Below are positions 15,859 through 24,321 of a DNA stretch of 64,000 nucleotides, one piece after another. Every line of letters starts with the position of its first letter. Position 1 is the stretch's first letter. This DNA comes from Chitinophagaceae bacterium (GTDB taxonomy: Bacteria > Bacteroidota > Bacteroidia > Chitinophagales > Chitinophagaceae): contig JADBXR010000018.1 in NCBI GenBank assembly GCA_020403425.1, forward strand, positions 62,001 through 126,000. Reading direction: 5' to 3'. The notes beneath the pieces were generated by a model that was not told the DNA's origin, made no database searches, and saw only the letters and a program-made list of their open reading frames with translations. The position numbers and the translations under genes were made by a program.

Positions 15859-16968
15859 ATGATAGTTAATAGACTCAATCTTTCCCTGCTGGCCGCTGCG
15901 GCAGTGATCTCCCTGGCAGCCTGCTCCGGTAATACAACAGAGACAGCCGCCAAAAGTGAAGCACCCATAACGGTACAAACAGCCACTGCAGGCGGTTCCT
16001 CCATACAGGCAGGTGTTATTGAAGCCAGCGGGCAGGTAGAAGCCGGCCAATCCGTTAATATCAGTACCCGCGTAATGGGTTATATCACCCAGATGAAAGT
16101 GAAAGTGGGCGACCGTGTTTCTGCAGGGCAGTTACTTTTTTCTGTCAACAGCACAGACATCACCGCTAAAAGGGCGCAGACCGATGCCATGATTGCACAG
16201 GCAGAAGCCGCCCTGCGCTCTGCACAAAAGGATCTTGACAGGTACACAGCCCTGTACAAACAACAAAGTGCCAGTGCCAAAGAACTGGACCAAGTAACCT
16301 TACAATACCAATCGGCCAAAGCCAGCGTAGATGCTGCCAGGCAAATGCGTAACGAAGTGAATGCACAGATGACCTATGCGCATGTGACCGCACCCTTCTC
16401 CGGCACCATTACCCAAAAGCTGGCCGACGCAGGCAGCATGGCCAACCCGGGCATGCCGGTACTGACACTGGAGCAATCCGGCAACCTGCAGGTAAGTGCC
16501 TCCATTCCGGAGAACCAGATCGCTTCCGTAAAACTGGGCGATGAAGTGAAAATGTCCATCGAGTCTGCAAATAAGATCATTACAGGTAAGGTAATACAGA
16601 TCAACCCCTCTTCACAGTTCACAGGCGGACAATATATCGTCAAGATCTCTGTTCCTGCTACTGAGGCCAAAGCATTATATGCAGGCATGTACGTGCATCT
16701 GAGCATACCGGTGAAAGGAAATATGCCAACTGCTGCAAAAGAGGCAGGCAAGATCCTGATCCCCACCAAAGCCATTGTAAACCGCGACCAGTTATCAGGC
16801 GTGTACACCGTAAGCTCACAGAATACAGCGCTGCTGCGCTGGTTGCGACTGGGCAACACTACCGGCGACCAGGTAGAAGTATTATCCGGACTCGCCGCTA
16901 ACGAAACCTTTATTCTGTCAGCAGAAGGCAACTTATACAACGGTGCGCCTGTAACCATCAAAAAATAA
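15859..16968 (+). CDS. RND efflux periplasmic adaptor (HlyD/MFP family lipoprotein)
   Basis: This 369-residue protein has a lipoprotein signal with lipobox LAAC (Cys22). It then shows a barrel-sandwich/lipoyl half motif (VSAGQLLFSVNSTDI), an alpha-helical hairpin (residues of about 105-170), the second lipoyl half (VTAPFSGTITQKLADAGSM) and beta-barrel segments (IPENQIASVKLGDEV). It joins the TolC-like duct to the inner membrane pump. It is the middle gene of a tight three-gene operon. Confidence 0.93.
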   Translation: MIVNRLNLSLLAAAAVISLAACSGNTTETAAKSEAPITVQTATAGGSSIQAGVIEASGQVEAGQSVNISTRVMGYITQMKVKVGDRVSAGQLLFSVNSTDITAKRAQTDAMIAQAEAALRSAQKDLDRYTALYKQQSASAKELDQVTLQYQSAKASVDAARQMRNEVNAQMTYAHVTAPFSGTITQKLADAGSMANPGMPVLTLEQSGNLQVSASIPENQIASVKLGDEVKMSIESANKIITGKVIQINPSSQFTGGQYIVKISVPATEAKALYAGMYVHLSIPVKGNMPTAAKEAGKILIPTKAIVNRDQLSGVYTVSSQNTALLRWLRLGNTTGDQVEVLSGLAANETFILSAEGNLYNGAPVTIKK

Positions 16969-16971
16969 TCT

Positions 16972-19900
16972 ATGGAAAAAGGACTATCAGGTAATATAGC
17001 CAAAGCATTTTTACAGTCAAAGCTGACCATCCTGCTGATGTTCGCTTTCCTCCTCATCGGCGCATACAGTACTTTCCTGATGCCGCGTGAAGAAGAGCCG
17101 CAGATACAGGTCCCGATGGCCGATATCTTTATCGGTTACCCGGGCGCTTCGCCCAAAGAAGTGGAGACCAAAGTTGCCGCACCCCTGGAAAAATTCATCT
17201 CCAACATCAAAGGTGTGGAATATGTGTACTCTACTTCCATGAAGGGACAGGCCATGTTGATCGTTCAGTTCTATGTGGGAGAAGACGTGGAGCGTTCACT
17301 GGTGAAGTTGTACAGTGAACTCATGAAACACATGGATGCGATGCCGCAGGGTACCACATTGCCGCTGATCAAAACAAGGGCCATTGATGATGTGCCGGTA
17401 ATGGCGCTCACCTTATGGGGCGAACAGTACGACGATTACCGTTTAAAGCTGATCGGTCAGGAGCTGTCCAACGAATTGAAGAAAGTACCGGATGTTGCCG
17501 ACATCAGCCTATCAGGCGGCAGGAACCGGGAAGTGAAAGTGGTACTGAACAAATCACTGATGGCAGTGAACGGGGTTGATTTCCTCACCATCAGCAAAGC
17601 CATACAGGCAGGCAACACACAGACCGATGCGGGCACGCTGGTACAGACCGATTCCGCCTTTTCTGTACAGACAGGCGACTTCCTGAACAGTGCAGAAGAT
17701 GTGGCCAGGCTGGTGGTAGGCATGAAAGCCGGTCAGCCCGTGTACCTGAAACAGGTAGCCAAAGTAGAGGAAGCCCCTTCCACCGCATCACAATATGTAT
17801 TTTATGGATATGGGAAGGCAGACACTGCCGGCTACAAGAAATACAAAGCTTCATACCCAGCCGTAACCCTGGCCATCGGCAAGAAAAAAGGCGCCGATGC
17901 CATGAAACTGGCCACACAGGTGAAAGCGAAAGTAGAACACCTGAAAAAGGGTCTGATCCCTTCCGATGTGCAGGTAAGCGAGACCCGCAACTATGGCGAT
18001 ACCGCATCGCATAAAGTATCGGAACTGTTGTTCCACCTCTTTATCTCTATCGTGGTGGTGACCCTGTTCGTGATGCTGGCCATGGGATGGCGCGGCGGAC
18101 TCGTGGTATTCCTCTCAGTACCTGTCACATTTGCCCTGACCTTATTCAGCTATTACATGACGGATTACACGCTGAACCGGATCACCCTGTTCGCACTGGT
18201 ATTCATCACTGGTATCGTGGTTGACGATTCCATCATCATCGCCGAGAACATGCACCGCCATTTCAAGATGCGTAAACTGCCGCCATTACAGGCAGCCATC
18301 TATGCCATCAATGAGGTAGGTAATCCAACCATCCTGGCAACCTTCACGGTAGTTGCTGCTGTTTTACCGATGGCTTTTGTATCCGGACTGATGGGACCTT
18401 ACATGAGTCCTATGCCGATCGGTGCATCCATTGCTATGTTATTATCTCTGATCGTGGCGCTGACGCTCACCCCCTATCTGGGTTACCTCTTCCTCCGCGA
18501 GAAAGAGAAAAAAGGAGCTGCCCACGAAGACCATCATGGCGAAAAACTGGAAGAGAGCAGGATCTACAAGATCTATACCTCCTTCCTGCTGCCCATGCTG
18601 GAAACACGTTGGAAAAGATGGGCCTTCATCATGGGTACCGTTGTGATACTGCTGGGATCGATGGTGTTGTTCTATACCAAATCAGTAGCTGTAAAAATGC
18701 TGCCCTTTGATAATAAGAATGAGTTCCAGGTAGTGATCGACATGCCCGAAGGAACCACACTCGAAAAGACACAAGCAGTAGCAGCCGATATCGCCAGTTA
18801 TGTGGCGGCACAACCCCTGGTAAAGAACTATGAAGGATATGTGGGCACCTCAGCTCCGATCAGTTTTAACGGACTGGTGCGTCACTACGACCTGAGAAGA
18901 GGAGATAATGTAGCGGATATACAGGTGAATCTGGTAGACAAGACAGAGCGCAGCAAACAGAGTCATGATATCGCGAAAGAAATGCGTGGACCTATTCAGC
19001 AGATCGCGGCCAAATACAATGCCAACGTGAAAGTAGTGGAAGTACCTCCAGGCCCTCCCGTTCTCTCTACACTGGTGGCAGAAGTGTATGGACCAGACTA
19101 TGACCAGCAGATAGCCATCGGTCGTCAGATCAAACAAATGATGACATCAACCGCTGATGTGGTGGATATCGACTGGATGGTGGAGGACGACCAAAACGAA
19201 TATCAGGTAACGGTTGACAAAGAAAAAGCCATGCGTCATGGTGTAGCCACTGCGCAGGTGACCGCTACCGTTCAGGCTGCCTTATCGGGTATGCCGTCCG
19301 GTAACCTGAACCTGCCCCATGCATTTAACCAGGTGCCGATCCGTCTGCAGCTGAAAGATGCGGACAAAAGCAATATCAGCCAGGTGCTTGACCTGCAGGT
19401 GACCGGTATGCAAGGCAACCAGGTGGCGCTGCGCGATGTGGTGACCGTACATACAACGAAAAAAGACAAGAGCATTTACCGTAAGAACCAGAAGGAAGTG
19501 GTGTATGTACTGGCAGACATGGCCGGTCAGCTGGAGAGCCCCTTCTATGCCATCTCTAAAATATCCGACAGCCTGAAGAACATCAAACTGCCGGCAGGAT
19601 ATACCGCATTGGCAGAAGAATATACCCACCAGCCTGAGAACGAAGATGTATACACCCTGAAATGGGATGGTGAGTGGCAGATCACTTATGAAGTGTTCCG
19701 AGATCTGGGTATTGCCTTTGCAGCCGTGATCATCATCATCTATATGCTGATTGTGGGCTGGTTCCAGAATTTCACCGTTCCGGTGGTCATGCTGGCGGCC
19801 ATACCATTATCCCTGATCGGTATCCTGCTGGGTCACTGGGTAATGGGCGCCTATTTCACTGCCACATCCATGATCGGTTTCATTGCTCTGGCGGGTGTGA

Positions 19901-20178
19901 TGGTGCGGAACTCGATACTGCTGATCGATTTCATCAATATCCGTTTACGAGAGAACATCCCACTGAAGCAGGCGATCATTGAGGCAGGCGCTGTAAGAAC
20001 CACGCCTATCCTGCTGACCGCAGGTGCTGTAGTACTGGGTGCTGTGATCATTCTCTTTGATCCGATCTTCCAGGGACTGGCCATCTCGCTGATGGGAGGA
20101 ACCATCACCTCCACCTTCCTCACGCTGCTGGTAGTACCACTGCTCTATTATAAAATGATGCGCAACAAAACCAAATAA
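16972..20178 (+). CDS. RND-family efflux permease (AcrB-like)
   Basis: This 1068-residue inner membrane pump has the duplicated RND layout of 12 membrane helices and two large periplasmic loops. Helix 4 carries the proton-relay pair in GIVVDDSIIIAENMHRH. At the helix 10 position, where AcrB has Lys940 in AKNAIL, this protein has Arg in GVMVRNSILLIDF. It starts 3 bases after the adaptor gene. The substrate is unknown. The HMA-like gene upstream hints at metals, but the heavy-metal HME signature is not obvious, so a drug or solvent range is equally possible. Confidence 0.93.
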   Translation: MEKGLSGNIAKAFLQSKLTILLMFAFLLIGAYSTFLMPREEEPQIQVPMADIFIGYPGASPKEVETKVAAPLEKFISNIKGVEYVYSTSMKGQAMLIVQFYVGEDVERSLVKLYSELMKHMDAMPQGTTLPLIKTRAIDDVPVMALTLWGEQYDDYRLKLIGQELSNELKKVPDVADISLSGGRNREVKVVLNKSLMAVNGVDFLTISKAIQAGNTQTDAGTLVQTDSAFSVQTGDFLNSAEDVARLVVGMKAGQPVYLKQVAKVEEAPSTASQYVFYGYGKADTAGYKKYKASYPAVTLAIGKKKGADAMKLATQVKAKVEHLKKGLIPSDVQVSETRNYGDTASHKVSELLFHLFISIVVVTLFVMLAMGWRGGLVVFLSVPVTFALTLFSYYMTDYTLNRITLFALVFITGIVVDDSIIIAENMHRHFKMRKLPPLQAAIYAINEVGNPTILATFTVVAAVLPMAFVSGLMGPYMSPMPIGASIAMLLSLIVALTLTPYLGYLFLREKEKKGAAHEDHHGEKLEESRIYKIYTSFLLPMLETRWKRWAFIMGTVVILLGSMVLFYTKSVAVKMLPFDNKNEFQVVIDMPEGTTLEKTQAVAADIASYVAAQPLVKNYEGYVGTSAPISFNGLVRHYDLRRGDNVADIQVNLVDKTERSKQSHDIAKEMRGPIQQIAAKYNANVKVVEVPPGPPVLSTLVAEVYGPDYDQQIAIGRQIKQMMTSTADVVDIDWMVEDDQNEYQVTVDKEKAMRHGVATAQVTATVQAALSGMPSGNLNLPHAFNQVPIRLQLKDADKSNISQVLDLQVTGMQGNQVALRDVVTVHTTKKDKSIYRKNQKEVVYVLADMAGQLESPFYAISKISDSLKNIKLPAGYTALAEEYTHQPENEDVYTLKWDGEWQITYEVFRDLGIAFAAVIIIIYMLIVGWFQNFTVPVVMLAAIPLSLIGILLGHWVMGAYFTATSMIGFIALAGVMVRNSILLIDFINIRLRENIPLKQAIIEAGAVRTTPILLTAGAVVLGAVIILFDPIFQGLAISLMGGTITSTFLTLLVVPLLYYKMMRNKTK

Positions 20179-20189
20179 AAACATACACC

Positions 20190-20498
20190 ATGAAACTACT
20201 TATCATCACCGCCCTGAAAGAATACAGCGACCAGGCCGCTGCTCTCCTGAAGAAAGCAGAGATACATGTATTCAGCGCCACGGACATCAGCGGGTTCAAG
20301 GACGGGAGCAGTCATAACCTGCTGGACGACTGGTTCACCGCAGGGGAAGCCCGTTTCGACTCGGTACTTGTATTCTCTTTGACCACAGAAGAAAAGGCTA
20401 CCGCTGCCCTGAAACTGATCGAAGAATACAACCATAGTCTGGCAGAGGATTTCCCGTTGCGGGCCTTTATCGTACCCGTAGATAATTTTTCAAAATAA
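20190..20498 (+). CDS. Hypothetical protein in efflux operon
   Basis: This 102-residue soluble protein lies 11 bases after the RND permease. It alternates strands and helices (KLLIITALKEY, AALLKKAEIHVFSATD, FDSVLVFSLTTEEKATAALKLIE, LRAFIVPVDNFSK), a PII-like or ferredoxin-like arrangement. PII-like proteins are known next to some transporters, so a regulatory role for the pump is a reasonable guess. No signature motif is present. Confidence 0.7.
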   Translation: MKLLIITALKEYSDQAAALLKKAEIHVFSATDISGFKDGSSHNLLDDWFTAGEARFDSVLVFSLTTEEKATAALKLIEEYNHSLAEDFPLRAFIVPVDNFSK

Positions 20499-20514
20499 AA
20501 AACACAGATACCTT

Positions 20515-20736
20515 ATGAAAGAAAGAATCGTTCGCGCCGTTGCCGGCACTTTTGTACTTACCAGTGTGATCCTGGCATTCAATGTCAACATCCAGTGGTT
20601 ATGGCTTGCCGCATTCGTAGGGGCCAACCTGCTGCAATCATCTTTTACCCGCTTCTGCCCACTGGAGCTCATACTCAAAGCTGCCGGGGTTAAAGACCAG
20701 GATGGTTCCGGCAAGAACAAAACGAACTGTTGTTAG
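20515..20736 (+). CDS. DUF2892 inner membrane protein
   Basis: This 73-residue protein has two membrane helices and the DUF2892 pattern (RIVRAVAGTFVLTSVIL, LAAFVGANLLQSSFTRFCP), like the C-terminus of E. coli YgaP. It lies 16 bases after the preceding gene and ends in NKTNCC. Members often accompany rhodanese or metal/sulfur genes. It is probably the last gene of the efflux operon. Confidence 0.82.
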   Translation: MKERIVRAVAGTFVLTSVILAFNVNIQWLWLAAFVGANLLQSSFTRFCPLELILKAAGVKDQDGSGKNKTNCC

Positions 20737-20770
20737 TAACGGACAGGTCAACAGTATCTGTCAGATTCCT

Positions 20771-20811
20771 GCCATCGGAGGCCTGGGCACAACGTCAGAG
20801 GCCCCGATGGC
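20771..20811 (+). promoter_or_regulatory. Bulged hairpin upstream of carB-like gene
   Basis: GCCATCGG-a-GGCCT (20771-20784) pairs with AGGCC-CCGATGGC (20799-20811), giving 13 base pairs with a single-A bulge and a 14-base loop. It sits 34 bases after the DUF2892 stop and about 80 bases before the carB-like start. The T-tract expected for a terminator is missing. It may end the efflux transcript or act in the carB leader. Confidence 0.55.
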
Positions 20812-20889
20812 ATTGAATTTCCAGGACCATTCAAAAAAAATCGCCCAAAATTCTCCTGTAACCCTAATTTTGCGCAATTCCTCGCAGAA

Positions 20890-22083
20890 ATGAACCCTAC
20901 ATTGAACTCCAACGAATCGATCCCTTCGCAAAAGAAAAAAGTCATCGTTTTGGGCAGTGGCCCTAACCGTATTGGCCAGGGAATTGAATTTGACTACTGT
21001 TGTGTACATGGCTTACTGGCCATAAAAGAGTGTGGTTATGAAGCCATTATGGTGAATTGTAACCCTGAAACCGTATCCACCGATTTCGATATGGCAGATA
21101 AGCTCTATTTCGAACCGGTATACTGGGAACACCTTTGGGAGATCATTGAACTGGAAAAACCAGAGGGGGTGATCGTACAGCTGGGCGGTCAAACCGCTTT
21201 GAAACTGGCCAAACGTTTACACGAGAACGGAGTCAAGATTATCGGTACCCATTTCGAGGACATGGATATCGCCGAAGATCGCGGCCGTTTCAGTGACCTG
21301 CTGAAGGAACTGAACATCCCCTATCCGGAATATGGTACCGCCATGGATGCTGATGAAGCCATTTCCGTAGCGAACCGTGTAGGGTATCCGGTACTGGTAA
21401 GACCCAGTTATGTGATCGGCGGACAACGTATGCGTATCGTGATCAACGATGAAGAAGTGGAGAAAGCCGTGATCAGCCTGCTGAAACACCTTCCGGGAAA
21501 CAAGATCCTGATCGACCACTTCCTTGACCGTTGCCAGGAAGCGGAAGTGGATGCCATTTTCGACGGAGAGAATTTCCATATCATGGGTGTGATGGAACAT
21601 ATTGAACCGGCAGGTATCCACAGTGGCGACAGCAACGCGGTATTGCCTGCATTCAACCTGACCCCACTGGTGGTGGAGACCATGGAATATTATTCAGAGA
21701 AACTTGCCAGGGCCCTGAAGATCAAAGGCCTGATCAATATCCAGTTTGCTATTAAAGATGGTAAGGTATATGTGATCGAAGCCAATCCAAGGGCTTCACG
21801 TACCACACCCTTCATCGCCAAAGCCTACCAGATCCCTTACCTGAATATCGCTACCAAAGTGATGCTTGGCGCGGCCAAACTGACCGACTTCACCATGGAG
21901 AAAAAACTGGACGGTTACGCGATCAAAGAACCTGTATTCAGCTTTGAAAAATTCCCGGGTGTGAATAAGGAATTGGGGCCTGAAATGAAGAGTACCGGCG
22001 AAGCCATCCGCTTTATCAAAGACCTGAGGGACCCTTACTTCCGTACCCTGTACAAGGAAAGAAGTATGAACCTGAGCCGATAA
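20890..22083 (+). CDS. carB: Carbamoyl-phosphate synthase large subunit, stand-alone C-terminal synthetase half
   Basis: This 397-residue protein corresponds to about residues 550-935 of E. coli CarB. It opens with the second-half signature VLGSGPNRIGQGIEFDYC and has the ATP-grasp segments RPSYVIGGQRM and EANPRASRTTPF. The N-terminal carboxyphosphate domain, the oligomerisation domain and the MGS-like allosteric domain are all absent. The frame is clean and ends naturally in MNLSR, so this looks like a split enzyme, not a broken one. The other half is not in the window. It would make carbamoyl phosphate for pyrimidines and arginine. Confidence 0.85.
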   Translation: MNPTLNSNESIPSQKKKVIVLGSGPNRIGQGIEFDYCCVHGLLAIKECGYEAIMVNCNPETVSTDFDMADKLYFEPVYWEHLWEIIELEKPEGVIVQLGGQTALKLAKRLHENGVKIIGTHFEDMDIAEDRGRFSDLLKELNIPYPEYGTAMDADEAISVANRVGYPVLVRPSYVIGGQRMRIVINDEEVEKAVISLLKHLPGNKILIDHFLDRCQEAEVDAIFDGENFHIMGVMEHIEPAGIHSGDSNAVLPAFNLTPLVVETMEYYSEKLARALKIKGLINIQFAIKDGKVYVIEANPRASRTTPFIAKAYQIPYLNIATKVMLGAAKLTDFTMEKKLDGYAIKEPVFSFEKFPGVNKELGPEMKSTGEAIRFIKDLRDPYFRTLYKERSMNLSR

Positions 22084-22132
22084 GCCCTAAGGTGATGACA
22101 CAGTAGTTTTACACCGTATTTATACCTGATCG

Positions 22133-22162
22133 AACAGCTGGTCCCCAAAAAGGCCGGCTGTT
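22133..22162 (+). terminator. Terminator after carB-like gene
   Basis: AACAGCTGG (22133-22141) pairs with CCGGCTGTT (22154-22162, one T-G wobble), followed by TTGTTT. It lies between carB and comEC. Confidence 0.65.
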
Positions 22163-22178
22163 TTGTTTAGGTTTAAAC

Positions 22179-24269
22179 ATGCGGCCATACGGCATCCCTT
22201 TCTGGCGCTCCGCTCCCATGGTACGGTTACTGATCCCGTTCGTGACCGGCATGGTACTGGCAGAATACACAGGATTATCTGCCGGATTCACTTGCATTAC
22301 CAGCATCATGTTCCTGCTGCTGTTCCTGTTGATGCAATGGCTCCCGGTTGTCAGAAAATACCAATGGAGATGGATCACAGGTATATGTTTGAACCTGTTG
22401 CTGTTAAGTGTAGGTGCAATCCGGATGCAGTTACAACAAAGCAGTTCCCGCGCAAACTGGATAGGCCATTATCTGACAGATACCTCAAAACTCATCGTTA
22501 CCCTGCAGGAACCACTTGTCAGCAAAAGCAATTCTTACAGATCGCTGGCCAGCATCAACTGGCTATACCGCAAACAGGGATGGGAACGCGTCAGTGGCCA
22601 TGTCCTGTTATATTTCGCAAAAGACAGCACTCCGCCCCCGATCCGGTATGGATCTGTTCTGATCCTGCGCCAACCATTGCAGCGGATCACCGGCAGCGGG
22701 AACCCGGGATCATTTGATTATGCCACTTACTGCGCCCGGCAGGATATCCATTATCAGGCATTCCTGAGAAAGGGCTCCTATTCGGTACTGGATAGATCCA
22801 ATGCAAATACGGTAACTGCCTTCCTCATCCGTACCCGCAATGCAGTTCTTACCATCATCCGTAAAGCGATCCCGTCTGCACAAACGTATAGTGTTGCCGA
22901 AGCTTTGCTGATCGGGTACCGGGATGATCTTGACAAAGAACTGGTGCTTGCCTACAGCAATACCGGCGTGGTTCATATCATAGCCATCAGTGGCCTGCAT
23001 CTTGGCATGATCTATGGCCTGCTGCTGCTATTGTTGAAACCTTTCCGAAAAAAGCGCTGGCTGCACTGGGGTAGACCCCTGATCATTGTATCGGTACTCT
23101 GGGGATTCAGTTTGCTGGCCGGTGCCGGCGCTTCCATCCTGCGATCCGTTGTCATGTTCTCGTTCATCGTGGTCGGTGAGAGCCTGGGGCGAAAAAGCCA
23201 TATCCACAATACATTGGCCGCATCCGCCTGCTGCCTGCTGCTATATTACCCCTATTTCCTCTGGGATGTGGGCTTTCAGCTTTCCTACACCGCTGTGCTC
23301 AGTATTGTTATTTTCATGAAACCCCTGTATCGCTGTCTGTATTTCAACAATCAGCTCCTCAAAGCAGCCTGGCAACTCAGCGCCATCACCCTTTCGGCCC
23401 AGGTGTTCACACTGCCATTGGTACTGTACTATTTTCACCAATTTCCCAATCTGTTCCTGTTCACCAATTTTATCGCCGTGCCATTATCCGGTATCATTTT
23501 ATATGGTGAGATGCTCCTGCTGTTAGTGTATCCTGTTGACCTGCTGAACCAGTTGACAGGTTCGGCACTCAGCTTTTTCATCAACCTGCTTAACCGGCTG
23601 ATAGAGCAGACGAGTCGGCTGCCCTTTGCTGTAACCGGTAATATCCCGTTCAGCCTGCTACAATTCTGGTTACTGTATGGGGCATTGACCGGCATAACTG
23701 CCTGGTTGTTTTACCGAAGACCAGCCTGGCTCATTGGCGGTCTTGGTTGTGCCGCCACCCTGTTCCTGGCGGGTAGCTTTACCCGGATCAGGCAAAAACA
23801 GCAACAAAAACTTATCGTATACAATATCCCCCATTACCGCGCCATCGATATACTGGATGGTGCTCACTGCCTGTTTCTGGGCGATGCACGCCTGCGTACC
23901 AATACCAGCCTTATCAGCTATCACCTGCTACCTGCCCGGACACTTTACGGTGTTTCTGAACGGAAATACCTCGACCGTATAGAAGTATCGGGAACACTGG
24001 TGGCAGGGCCGCACAAAAAGGTCCTGGTGATCAACCAACCGGTCACCCTCCCTGTACCCGTCAGAAAGATCAGGGTGGATCTCATCATCCTCGGTGGAGA
24101 TCCCGACATCGATCTGGGGCAGTTGGCAAGCCGGTTCACATGTGCAGAATATATATTTGACAGTAGTAACCCATTGTGGAAAATACGGTACTGGAAAAAA
24201 GCTGCCGACAGCCTACATTTGCGGCACCATACCATTTCTGAGCAGGGAGCTTATGAGATGGATCTCTGA
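22179..24269 (+). CDS. ComEC/Rec2-family DNA uptake channel protein
   Basis: This 696-residue polytopic membrane protein has an N-terminal helical pair and DUF4131-like OB region, followed by the Competence domain with the family signature HIIAISGLHLGMIYGLL near residue 268 and GAGASILRSVVMF. The C-terminal part (from about residue 545) occupies the place of the metallo-beta-lactamase domain but lacks its HxHxDH motif. Known ComEC proteins move single-stranded DNA across the inner membrane. A start at Met14 is possible. A comF-like gene is elsewhere in the window (45.5 kb). Confidence 0.88.
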   Translation: MRPYGIPFWRSAPMVRLLIPFVTGMVLAEYTGLSAGFTCITSIMFLLLFLLMQWLPVVRKYQWRWITGICLNLLLLSVGAIRMQLQQSSSRANWIGHYLTDTSKLIVTLQEPLVSKSNSYRSLASINWLYRKQGWERVSGHVLLYFAKDSTPPPIRYGSVLILRQPLQRITGSGNPGSFDYATYCARQDIHYQAFLRKGSYSVLDRSNANTVTAFLIRTRNAVLTIIRKAIPSAQTYSVAEALLIGYRDDLDKELVLAYSNTGVVHIIAISGLHLGMIYGLLLLLLKPFRKKRWLHWGRPLIIVSVLWGFSLLAGAGASILRSVVMFSFIVVGESLGRKSHIHNTLAASACCLLLYYPYFLWDVGFQLSYTAVLSIVIFMKPLYRCLYFNNQLLKAAWQLSAITLSAQVFTLPLVLYYFHQFPNLFLFTNFIAVPLSGIILYGEMLLLLVYPVDLLNQLTGSALSFFINLLNRLIEQTSRLPFAVTGNIPFSLLQFWLLYGALTGITAWLFYRRPAWLIGGLGCAATLFLAGSFTRIRQKQQQKLIVYNIPHYRAIDILDGAHCLFLGDARLRTNTSLISYHLLPARTLYGVSERKYLDRIEVSGTLVAGPHKKVLVINQPVTLPVPVRKIRVDLIILGGDPDIDLGQLASRFTCAEYIFDSSNPLWKIRYWKKAADSLHLRHHTISEQGAYEMDL

Positions 24270-24321
24270 GAACGATTGCCATTCTTATTTCATCCAACCC
24301 CACCGGGTTAAATACCGCAAC

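Noticed and set aside
22163..22717. 184-residue plus-strand frame over comEC
   Set aside because: It is a shifted-frame shadow of the ComEC coding sequence.
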